A stretch of DNA of 12,569 nt from an uncultured Clostridia bacterium (lineage in GTDB: Bacteria > Bacillota > Clostridia > TANB77 > UBA1234). Every line of letters begins with the position of its first letter. The stretch's first letter is position 1. Positions 1 to 8,200 of this stretch are shown here, one piece after another. Where the stretch lies: positions 1 through 12,569 of the forward strand of contig CANQLS010000022.1 in NCBI GenBank assembly GCA_947624765.1, given 5' to 3'. The position numbers and the translations under genes were made by a program. The notes below the pieces were generated by a model, which saw nothing but the letters and a program-made list of their open reading frames with translations, was not told the origin of the DNA and searched no databases.

Positions 1-57
1 AATTCATATATAAGTATAATAAAATTAATTACAGCTCTTTTTTTTACTTATACATAG

Positions 58-66
58 TGATATAAT
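58..66 (+). promoter_or_regulatory. Extended -10 promoter for the three-gene helicase operon
   Basis: TG-A-TATAAT is a perfect extended -10 element (TG at 58-59, TATAAT at 61-66). Transcription would start near 73, about 40 bases before the first gene's start codon. No good TTGACA-like -35 lies 16-18 bases upstream; that stretch is a T-run (38-45). The TGn extension often compensates for a weak -35. A second TATAAT at 15-20 could serve another promoter, but its -35 would lie outside the window. No other promoter is obvious at the two internal gene junctions, so this one may drive the whole operon. Confidence 0.6.
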
Positions 67-101
67 TTATATAAGATTTTTGTCGGATAAAGTAGTTTTT
101 T

Positions 102-106
102 GGAGG
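102..106 (+). promoter_or_regulatory. Ribosome binding site that fixes the start of the first gene
   Basis: GGAGG lies 7 bases before the ATG at 114, which is ideal spacing. The in-frame GTG at 108 is only 1 base away from this site, too close for initiation, so ATG 114 is preferred. GTG 117 is possible but less likely. Confidence 0.8.
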
Positions 107-113
107 CGTGCCT

Positions 114-3107
114 ATGGTGAACATTAATGAATTAGTAGCCATTATTGATGGTGTAAATTGCGGTGGCACAATAAGCGATAAAAAAATTGAAGAATTAAGA
201 AATTGGGTAGGTAAAAACTGCGATTTAGTTTATGAAAGGGAGCAGTCTGAAATTATAGACCAGATTGAACTTATTTTGATGGAAGAAAAAATAACTGATT
301 CGGAAAAGGAATATCTACTTTTTTTGTGTGAAATTGTCTTGGGGAACAGTGTTAATAATCAGGGATTTAATTCTGCGGTAAATCGAGCGGAAAACAAAAT
401 TAATTATTTAAGAAAGCAAGTTGAAAATAGGAAAAATATAGGTATAGATTTAATAGAAATATTTGACGATGAGAATACAATCAAGAGAATACATTATATG
501 GCAGAAAGTGAGCTGAGTCGAACTTTAAGATCTTACTCTAGTATTAGTGTGAAAAACAGCGAGATAGTATTTATATCTTTAGTTTTAATAGGGATGCTGA
601 AATATGACGCAAGTTTTTATGAATATGTTAGAGAAACATATTCTAGAATATATCAAGAGCATTCAGAACAAAAAATTGAAGGTTTAATAAGGGGCGTTTT
701 AAAAAAATATAGAATAATAGAAAATGATACGAAAAGGGATATAAACAATGCGTTGCACAATGCGATTGTACCAGCTCCGTTTTTGGCATCTTTTTTTGAT
801 TTTGTCTTCGATATTTATAAACAAAACTTTGAATATGAAATTCCAGATAATGAAAATGATGTAAGTGAAGAATTTAAATTTGTTTATAACAGTTTACGTA
901 ACAACATGTCAAAAGATGATGATGAAATCAAACTTAGTGTAACTAAGAAAACGTATAAATTAATAAGAACTACAAAAGAACTAATTTATGATAATGAAAA
1001 TATTTCGGAAATTATAAAACTAAGTATTATCGTTGTTAAAATAATAGATAAATATATATGGGGTAAACCCGTTGAAATAAATAATTCTTATTTGAAGCAA
1101 GGCTATGAAAAATGGGTAAGCAAATTAGAAGAAAAAGATAAAAATAGAAAGCATGAAGAAGGAAAGTTAAGCTCAAGATGGGAACCTATTTTTGGATTTG
1201 TGAATAATAAAATTATTCTATTACCACAAATACACTCGGTAAAAAATGAATTTGATTATAGAGAAATTGTGGTCAAAGTTTTTGCAGGTTCAAAAAAAAT
1301 ATATGAAGAAAAAAATCCTAAAATAAAAGAAATAATTGGTGGATATAGAATATATCCGCAAAATATAGTCCTTGATAATCCGTTGGACAGTATTTCATAT
1401 AAATTAATATGTGGCAATAGTGTGATATACGATAGTAAAGATCAATTGTTTAGAAGTGTTATCATTTTTTCTCCAGAGGGAAAAGAAATAAAGAACAATT
1501 CGGATTACGAAGGAACTGTCATTATTTGTCATAATAAAGCAGTGTCTTTGGATGGAGACATAATATTCAAAGAAAATTATACTGGTGCAAATTACAATGT
1601 AAAATTAGGAGAGTCCTTAATAGTAGGGGATGACATTGTTAACTTTTCAAAATTGCGAAAACCAGGGGTGTTAGGAAAAGAATGTATTAATCATTTTCTG
1701 ATAAATAAAAAAAATAACAAATCAATTAGTGTATTTAATGAGGTTAATTATATACTCTTTGAAAATAGAGATGATGATCAAACGTCGTATAACATTTCGA
1801 TAAATGATAATGAACATGCAATTGATTATTTTAATTATCGTAGAATGAAAAATGGAGGTTTGTCCAAATACAAAGTAAATCTGGAAGAAATAAAATCTGG
1901 TATTTATGAAATAAAAATCATTGAGAAGCATATGGGAAAAAGGAAAGTGTTACATTCTTTTGAATTTGCATTAGATAAAGGATTGAAGGTTGATCAAGTA
2001 AAAATAAACGAAGAAAAATATCTTGTATCAGTTGATAGTGATTTAATTAAGAAAAGTTTTTATGAAGAAGTAAATATAAAAGATTATTCTGATGAATTAA
2101 TCGGATTTTCATATGTGGGATGTCAATACAAGTATATTATTCCGTTTGAATTTGAAATGTATAAAATATCAGGTAATGAGTGGTGCGATTATTCAGAAGA
2201 TATGTGGATAGGAGACATAAATCAGCAATCATGCTTATCCGTTTTTGGTGGTAAAATTGATGAAATAATAGTATATAGCAGTGAAGGAAAACAACTTGAA
2301 GATTCTATAAAACTTAATGTAAAAGGAGCAATTGCCGAAACTCATATAGGTTTTTTAATGTCTTACAAGGAAGAGTATGATTATTTAATGATCGCATTAT
2401 TAAAAAATGGAGTAAGGCAAGAATCTATTTTTTGTTACAACAGATGCATTATAGATGGAAAGAAAATAGATGTTCAATTGGAACAGTCAAGTGGGTTGCT
2501 ATCGGTTAAAACATTTTATTATGGGAAAGGACAAGTGTATTTTTCTGTAGTTGATGATTGTGATAACGAAGTCTTTAGAAGCAACTTTTTGAATAATGGA
2601 GATATAACTAATGTTGATAATATAACATCATTTGAAAAATATAGAATTGTTTTTAAGGAAAAGTTAAGGGGATTATCTTTAATTGGTGAAAAAGAATTAT
2701 ATTCATTAGAAAAAAAGATATATAGATGGAAAGATTTTCTTGGAAGGGTTTTCAAAATAAAACGAGTTTATTTCGATCAATTTATTGGAGAGAAACATGA
2801 GAGAAAACAGTATTATTTCAATTTCGTTTTTTTGAAGTGTACTAAACAAAATGAAGATGGAACATTTTCAGGAGAAATATTCAATAAACAAAAAAATGGG
2901 AAAAAATTTTGGCTTTATAATATTAATCCCGTAGAAATAGAGTTATGCGAAGAAACAGACGATGAAGAGATGGTATTGTCGATAACAAAAGAAGGAGATG
3001 GTCTTCTTTTAGACTTTAAATACCATTGCATTATGAACAGTATGGATGAAGATGCACCTGACATATTTATGTATGTTATTGACACGAATGGAGAAAAATA
3101 TGAGTAA
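114..3107 (+). CDS. Large protein of unknown family, first gene of a candidate Druantia-like defence operon
   Basis: I do not recognise this 997-residue protein as a named family. Seen in the sequence: residues about 4-78 form two short helical hairpins with spaced Gly/Asp/Glu (GTISDKKIEEL...NWVGKN, then MEEKITDSEKEYLL). The pattern resembles the TerB-like helical module often found at the N-terminus of BRCT-domain proteins. Residues about 80-340 look mostly alpha-helical and charged. From about 350 (SSRWEPIFGF) to the end it is rich in alternating hydrophobic, aromatic and Gly/Asn residues, as in a chain of beta-sandwich domains. No signal peptide, membrane span, Walker motif or nuclease motif is visible, so it is probably cytoplasmic. 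It overlaps the helicase gene by 8 bp. Its size and place before a DUF1998 helicase recall DruH of type III Druantia, but that is inference from layout, not sequence recognition. A sensing or scaffolding role is possible but unproven. Confidence 0.85.
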   Translation: MVNINELVAIIDGVNCGGTISDKKIEELRNWVGKNCDLVYEREQSEIIDQIELILMEEKITDSEKEYLLFLCEIVLGNSVNNQGFNSAVNRAENKINYLRKQVENRKNIGIDLIEIFDDENTIKRIHYMAESELSRTLRSYSSISVKNSEIVFISLVLIGMLKYDASFYEYVRETYSRIYQEHSEQKIEGLIRGVLKKYRIIENDTKRDINNALHNAIVPAPFLASFFDFVFDIYKQNFEYEIPDNENDVSEEFKFVYNSLRNNMSKDDDEIKLSVTKKTYKLIRTTKELIYDNENISEIIKLSIIVVKIIDKYIWGKPVEINNSYLKQGYEKWVSKLEEKDKNRKHEEGKLSSRWEPIFGFVNNKIILLPQIHSVKNEFDYREIVVKVFAGSKKIYEEKNPKIKEIIGGYRIYPQNIVLDNPLDSISYKLICGNSVIYDSKDQLFRSVIIFSPEGKEIKNNSDYEGTVIICHNKAVSLDGDIIFKENYTGANYNVKLGESLIVGDDIVNFSKLRKPGVLGKECINHFLINKKNNKSISVFNEVNYILFENRDDDQTSYNISINDNEHAIDYFNYRRMKNGGLSKYKVNLEEIKSGIYEIKIIEKHMGKRKVLHSFEFALDKGLKVDQVKINEEKYLVSVDSDLIKKSFYEEVNIKDYSDELIGFSYVGCQYKYIIPFEFEMYKISGNEWCDYSEDMWIGDINQQSCLSVFGGKIDEIIVYSSEGKQLEDSIKLNVKGAIAETHIGFLMSYKEEYDYLMIALLKNGVRQESIFCYNRCIIDGKKIDVQLEQSSGLLSVKTFYYGKGQVYFSVVDDCDNEVFRSNFLNNGDITNVDNITSFEKYRIVFKEKLRGLSLIGEKELYSLEKKIYRWKDFLGRVFKIKRVYFDQFIGEKHERKQYYFNFVFLKCTKQNEDGTFSGEIFNKQKNGKKFWLYNINPVEIELCEETDDEEMVLSITKEGDGLLLDFKYHCIMNSMDEDAPDIFMYVIDTNGEKYE
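3090..3093 (+). promoter_or_regulatory. Ribosome binding site that fixes the start of the DEAH helicase
   Basis: GGAG inside the last codons of the first gene stands 6 bases before the ATG at 3100. Earlier in-frame ATGs at 3046 and 3088 have no such site at the right distance and would deepen the overlap. The start at 3100 gives MSKLNSIEK and an 8-bp overlap typical of translational coupling. Confidence 0.75.
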
Positions 3108-6100
3108 GTTAAATTCAATAGAAAAATCAAAGTATATAAATAAAAGGTATAAAGAGTATTTAATGTCTTCGTTTCATTTTGGAGATGAAAATCTTCAAAA
3201 ATTGTATGAAGAAGAATTGAAAAATGAACATTTGTTTAAAGGACCATATGTTGATATTAGTTTGCCATTCAAAAGAGGGAAAAATATTAATCAGTTGATA
3301 GAAGAAGGTATTGTTTATAAAACGTTTAGAAAACTGGGAAGTATCGATTTCGAAAGGCCACTGTATGCGCATCAAGAGGAGGCAATAAGAAAAATAGAAA
3401 AAGGAAGAAGTGTTGTAATAACAACAGGTACAGGATCCGGTAAAACTGAGAGTTTTTTGTTCCCTATATTAAATGAATTAGTTGGAGAGGTTGAAAACGG
3501 AGTAAAAGATGTTGGGATTAGAGCTATATTTTTATATCCTATGAATGCATTAGTAAATGATCAAATGGACAGAGTGCGAAATATACTTAGAGCTTTCCCG
3601 GAAATAAAATTTGGCTTTTTCACTGGAGAAACAAAGCCAAAAGTAACAGAAGCAGGAAGAAGTAGATTTGGAGAAGAAAACGATACGGTTATTCCGGATA
3701 ATGAGTTGATATCTAGGGAAGAGATTAGAAATAGTCCTCCGCATATATTGTTTACTAATTATTCTATGCTTGAATATTTATTAATACGTCCGAATGATTA
3801 TGCTGTATTTGAAAGCGGGCGTTTAAATAATTGGAAATTTGTAGTTTTAGATGAAGCGCATACGTATTGTGGTTCGAAAGGCATTGAAGTATCAATGCTT
3901 ATGCGCAGATTAACCGCATTGGCAAACGAAAAGCCTAGATTTATCCTAACAAGTGCAACTTTAGGTAAACAAGGTGAATCAGATGAAGATATTGTTTCTT
4001 TTGCAAAACGATTAACTTCTGTTCATTTCGATACTACCGATATCATTTTTTCAAAAAGAATAGAATTATCTGCGCAATCTTTGTATAGGATAGAAGGAAA
4101 TGATTATCTTGAATTAAAAAAATCAATTGGAAATATAGCGGATATTAAAAGGATTGCTGGAAAATATATTAAAGATGAAATAGAAAGTAATGATGAAAAG
4201 AAAATACTATTTACCTTACTAGAAAAGGACAAAAATACAAAGATAATATATGATTCGTTAAAAGGAGGATGCAAAGATTTTTACGAACTTTTTCAAAAAA
4301 TAGGATACGGATATCAAGAAGAATCAATAATTGCTCTTATAGATTTGATTAATTATGCAGAAAAAAATGGAATATCGTTGTTCGATTTAAAATATCATTC
4401 ATTTGTCAGGCCGTTATCAGGAGCGTTTATTACTTGTACAGACTCTCCAAAGTTGACATTAACAAAAACAAATGAGATAGATGGGTTGCGTGCTTTTGAA
4501 ATAGGAAACTGTAGATATTGCAATGTGCCTTATATAATTGGAAGGGTAAAGCATGATAGTGACAAACATTTAGATTATTTATATCAAAATGATGAAGTAG
4601 ACATTTATGAAAATTATGGTGAAAATGAATTTGTAAAAATAGATTATTTTCTGTTTAACAATTTAATTGATGATGAACTTGATGAGGATAGAATAGAAGA
4701 AATGACCTTGTGTTCTAAATGTGGTTCAATTCATTCTTCTAAAAATTTAAATGCCCGAGAGTGTGATTGTGATAACAAATATAAAAGAATAGTTTATAGA
4801 GTTGTTCAAGATAATATAAAAGAGAATTATGAATTATATAATAATATCAGAAGATGTCCATGTTGCGGTAACGGAGGAAAATCCGGGGTTGTAAAAGGTT
4901 TAAATTTAGGTAAGGATCAGGGGACTGCTTTAATTGCCCAGATATTATTTGAGGCTATAGATGATAGTGAAAAGGATAAAGTAGAAAGAGATACTAAACC
5001 GAAACTGTCGTTGAACTTAAAAAAATATCCTGATAAGGAAATTATAGAAGATAATTATAAACAGTTTTTGTGTTTTTCGGATAGTAGACAGCAAGCAAGT
5101 TTTTTTGCTGCATTTTTAGATTCAAATCATGTAAGAATGTTACAGAAGAGAATTATTTGGGAAGTTATTAAGAAAAATAATTACGATAATTTAACTGTAG
5201 ATCAATTAGCTGTACATCTTGAAGAAATGATTAGAAGTAAGGATTTGATTCCTAATGAAATGACAGCGCATAAAAAAGCTTGGATCACTTTAATGTCTGA
5301 TTTATTACGAGTAGATGGTGATAATGATGGACAGGGGCTTGGATTATATTATTTCGATTTAAATTTATCAGAAATTGAAAATGAAATAACAGAAGATGAA
5401 GTAAAAGAAGAGTATGGAAAATATAACATTACAAAAAATGATTTGTTAACAATAATTCAAGTAGTTATGGGGCTTTTCCAAGTTGTCCCTGCGATTAATT
5501 ATAATAAATCTACACTTACTCCTGATGAAAAAAGGGAGTATTTAGGATACAGAGGATTTAATAATAATATTATGTTTAAATGCCAAAAAACATTAAAAGG
5601 AACTAGAAGTTTTTTACCAATCAAAGGAAAAGAAAATAGCACAGTTCGATACGTAAAGAAAGTATGTAAATGTTCTGAAGAGGAAGCAAAAGCAATACTT
5701 GATGTTATTTTTAATTCTCTTATTAAGCAGACATCTGAAATTAGTAGCGATCCGTTTTTGATTAAAGATGAAAAGAGAGAGGCATATCAGATAGATGTAA
5801 GTAGATATATTGTGAAAAACTATAAACAATCAAAATATTATCAATGTTCAAAATGTGGCAAGTTAACTCCATATAATGTTCATAATATGTGCCCTCAAGA
5901 TAGATGTGAAGGCGTATTAAAGGAGATTGATCCAGATGATGTCCTAGCTTCAAATTATTATAGAAAAGAATATAAGAATAAAAAAATAGAGAGAATGGTG
6001 GTTAAAGAGCATACGGCTCAGTTAGATAGAGTTACGGCGAAGGAATATCAAAATAATTTTAAAAATAAAAAAATTAACATATTAAGTTGTTCAACAACTT

Positions 6101-8199
6101 TTGAAATGGGAATTGATATAGGCGATTTAGAGACTGTATTTATGAGAAATATACCACCTACGCCGGCTAATTATGTACAGAGGGCAGGGAGAGCGGGAAG
6201 GAGAAAGGATAGTTCAGCGTATATTTTAACATATTGTGGTACGGATTCTCATGATTTTACATATTTTGTTTCGCCGCAGAAAATGATATCAGGAGTAATA
6301 AATCCGCCTTATTTTAATGTTTTAAACAAGAAAATAATTGTTAGACATCTAATGGCAGCAAGTTTGGGATTTTTCTTTAGAGAGAACCCCGATTATTTCA
6401 AAAACACAGCAGAATTAGTATTTAATGATGGAGAAAAATTGTTTAATGATTATCTGAATAGTAAGCCAAAAGATTTGATAGATTATATTGATAATAAAGT
6501 TTTGCCAGAAAAACAATATGAGGAATATCATAATCTAAAGTGGTTTGATGAAATGGGAGGAAAAGATAGGAAGATGGCTCATTTTATTGAGTCATTTAAC
6601 GAGATGTCAAAAGAATTTGAAGATGCAAAGCAGGCGGCAATAGATAATGAAAAATTTGATGATGCTAAGTACTATTGTCGGCAATATGAAAAATTGCGAA
6701 AAGAGTCGTTAATAAAAATGCTTTCAAAATACTGTGTAATTCCAAAATATGGTTTTCCAGTAGACGTTGTAGATTTAGAAGTATACCAAAACGGAGTGAT
6801 TAAAAATGATCTAAACCTTAATAGGGATTTACGGGTGGCCTTATCTGAATATGCTCCGGATTCAGAAGTTATTGGCGATGGAAAGAAATATACATCCAAG
6901 TATATTTCTTTGCCGAAAACAGGTGATTTGCCAAGGAGTTATTTTGTTGAATGTCCACATTGCAAAAAAGTTAATGTTTTTTTGACTGGAGAATATAAAA
7001 ACTGTAAATATTGTAGTGCGGAAATATCATCAGAACGAACAGAATATTTTGTAGAGCCAATTTATGGATTCAAAACAGGTATCACCAAAGAAAGCACAAG
7101 AATGAAACCAAAAAGATCGTATTCGGGTGAAGTGACATATATAGGAGAAGGCATAAAGGATAATAAACGTTTAGAGTTAGGTAGAGCATTAAGTATAGAA
7201 ACGAGCAGTGAGGATGAATTGCTCATTATGAATAGGTCAAGTTTTTATATGTGTCCGGTTTGTGGTTATAGCGATATAGTTAAGGGTGGGAACATTCTTC
7301 AGCGAGTTACTAAAATTCACAAAAACTATAGACAATATAATTGTCAATGTGAAGAAATGAATTACTTGAAAATAGGGCATAAGTTTAGAACAGACGTTGC
7401 GAGAATAACTATTCCAATATTGGACAGTAGTGGAAAAACCAGTTATGCAAAAGCATTATCATTTTTGTATGCGTTATTGGAAGGTGTGAGCAACGCTCTA
7501 GAAATTGAACGAAATGATATAGATGGGATACTGGAAGTGAATCCAGAAAGTCATAGTTTTGATGTGTTGATTTATGATAATGTTCCTGGTGGTGCTGGTC
7601 ATGCTAAGAGATTGTTAGAGAAGAATGCGATAGTAAAATCGCTAGAGTCTGCTCTGGAAAAAGTTTCGCAGCAATGTTGTGATGAAAATACATCATGCTA
7701 TAACTGTCTGCGCAATTATTATAATCAAGTGCATCATGCTAAGTTACAAAGAAATTATGCGATAGAAGTGATTAAGAGACTTTTGTATGATGCAAATCTT
7801 TCAAACAAATCTAGAGGGGAAAAAGATGTTGAAGATAAACAATTTAAGGTATTGTTGCTTGGAAATGATGGAAGAGATCCAGGGGAAGAAACCGCAGAAG
7901 AAGTTTGGGGTGATATACTGGAAGATTGCTTTGAGGAAAATGAAATTAGGATAGTAACACAACTAAAAGAAAAATCACCATCTAGTATTGAAAGGCCATA
8001 TTATAATAAGACAGTTACTATTAAAGATTTTGGAAAAGACTTTTTTGTAAACATATTTTGGAAGAAGGCTAAGACAATGTTGTTTTTAAATGATGAAGTA
8101 GATAGTTACAATATTGCAAAAGAGTCAGGCTGGAATTGTTTTTGTACAGCAGAAGAATTTGATATTAACGAGTTGTTAAGCAAAATAGGAGAAAAATAA
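3100..8199 (+). CDS. Giant DEAH-box helicase with zinc clusters and DUF1998-like C-terminal module (DruE-like)
   Basis: This 1699-residue superfamily 2 helicase has all core motifs: Walker A TGTGSGKT (109-116), TNYSMLEYLLIRP, DEAH (251-254), SAT (285-287), FSDSRQ (659-664), STTFEMGIDIG (998-1008) and QRAGRAGR (1027-1034). A ~370-residue insert between the two RecA lobes carries cysteine pairs (C471/C474, C538/C541, C555/C557, C586/C588/C589), suggesting zinc ribbons. More pairs lie at 916/919 and 931/936, 1285/1288 and 1302/1305, and 1385/1388 and 1415/1417. The DUF1998-like part has YDNVPGGAGHA (1492-1502) and a Cys cluster (C1526, C1527, C1533, C1536). A ~140-residue tail follows (about 1560-1699). 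This architecture and length match DruE-type and related DUF1998 helicases of phage defence loci; MrfA/YprA is a much shorter relative involved in DNA repair. The role inferred is an ATP-driven DNA translocase working with both neighbours. Helicase identity is firm; assignment to Druantia is tentative. Confidence 0.95.
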   Translation: MSKLNSIEKSKYINKRYKEYLMSSFHFGDENLQKLYEEELKNEHLFKGPYVDISLPFKRGKNINQLIEEGIVYKTFRKLGSIDFERPLYAHQEEAIRKIEKGRSVVITTGTGSGKTESFLFPILNELVGEVENGVKDVGIRAIFLYPMNALVNDQMDRVRNILRAFPEIKFGFFTGETKPKVTEAGRSRFGEENDTVIPDNELISREEIRNSPPHILFTNYSMLEYLLIRPNDYAVFESGRLNNWKFVVLDEAHTYCGSKGIEVSMLMRRLTALANEKPRFILTSATLGKQGESDEDIVSFAKRLTSVHFDTTDIIFSKRIELSAQSLYRIEGNDYLELKKSIGNIADIKRIAGKYIKDEIESNDEKKILFTLLEKDKNTKIIYDSLKGGCKDFYELFQKIGYGYQEESIIALIDLINYAEKNGISLFDLKYHSFVRPLSGAFITCTDSPKLTLTKTNEIDGLRAFEIGNCRYCNVPYIIGRVKHDSDKHLDYLYQNDEVDIYENYGENEFVKIDYFLFNNLIDDELDEDRIEEMTLCSKCGSIHSSKNLNARECDCDNKYKRIVYRVVQDNIKENYELYNNIRRCPCCGNGGKSGVVKGLNLGKDQGTALIAQILFEAIDDSEKDKVERDTKPKLSLNLKKYPDKEIIEDNYKQFLCFSDSRQQASFFAAFLDSNHVRMLQKRIIWEVIKKNNYDNLTVDQLAVHLEEMIRSKDLIPNEMTAHKKAWITLMSDLLRVDGDNDGQGLGLYYFDLNLSEIENEITEDEVKEEYGKYNITKNDLLTIIQVVMGLFQVVPAINYNKSTLTPDEKREYLGYRGFNNNIMFKCQKTLKGTRSFLPIKGKENSTVRYVKKVCKCSEEEAKAILDVIFNSLIKQTSEISSDPFLIKDEKREAYQIDVSRYIVKNYKQSKYYQCSKCGKLTPYNVHNMCPQDRCEGVLKEIDPDDVLASNYYRKEYKNKKIERMVVKEHTAQLDRVTAKEYQNNFKNKKINILSCSTTFEMGIDIGDLETVFMRNIPPTPANYVQRAGRAGRRKDSSAYILTYCGTDSHDFTYFVSPQKMISGVINPPYFNVLNKKIIVRHLMAASLGFFFRENPDYFKNTAELVFNDGEKLFNDYLNSKPKDLIDYIDNKVLPEKQYEEYHNLKWFDEMGGKDRKMAHFIESFNEMSKEFEDAKQAAIDNEKFDDAKYYCRQYEKLRKESLIKMLSKYCVIPKYGFPVDVVDLEVYQNGVIKNDLNLNRDLRVALSEYAPDSEVIGDGKKYTSKYISLPKTGDLPRSYFVECPHCKKVNVFLTGEYKNCKYCSAEISSERTEYFVEPIYGFKTGITKESTRMKPKRSYSGEVTYIGEGIKDNKRLELGRALSIETSSEDELLIMNRSSFYMCPVCGYSDIVKGGNILQRVTKIHKNYRQYNCQCEEMNYLKIGHKFRTDVARITIPILDSSGKTSYAKALSFLYALLEGVSNALEIERNDIDGILEVNPESHSFDVLIYDNVPGGAGHAKRLLEKNAIVKSLESALEKVSQQCCDENTSCYNCLRNYYNQVHHAKLQRNYAIEVIKRLLYDANLSNKSRGEKDVEDKQFKVLLLGNDGRDPGEETAEEVWGDILEDCFEENEIRIVTQLKEKSPSSIERPYYNKTVTIKDFGKDFFVNIFWKKAKTMLFLNDEVDSYNIAKESGWNCFCTAEEFDINELLSKIGEK
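8187..8192 (+). promoter_or_regulatory. Ribosome binding site of the NERD-helicase gene
   Basis: AGGAGA in the last codons of the DEAH helicase gene lies 8 bases before the ATG at 8201. Only one base separates the upstream stop (8197-8199) from this start, which supports coupled translation. Confidence 0.75.
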
Positions 8200-8200
8200 T

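Noticed and set aside
108..113. GTG at 108 as the start of the first gene
   Set aside because: Only 1 base from the GGAGG site; ATG 114 has ideal 7-base spacing.
3046..3099. Earlier ATG starts (3046, 3088) for the DEAH helicase
   Set aside because: No ribosome site at suitable distance and a larger overlap; 3100 has GGAG 6 bases upstream.
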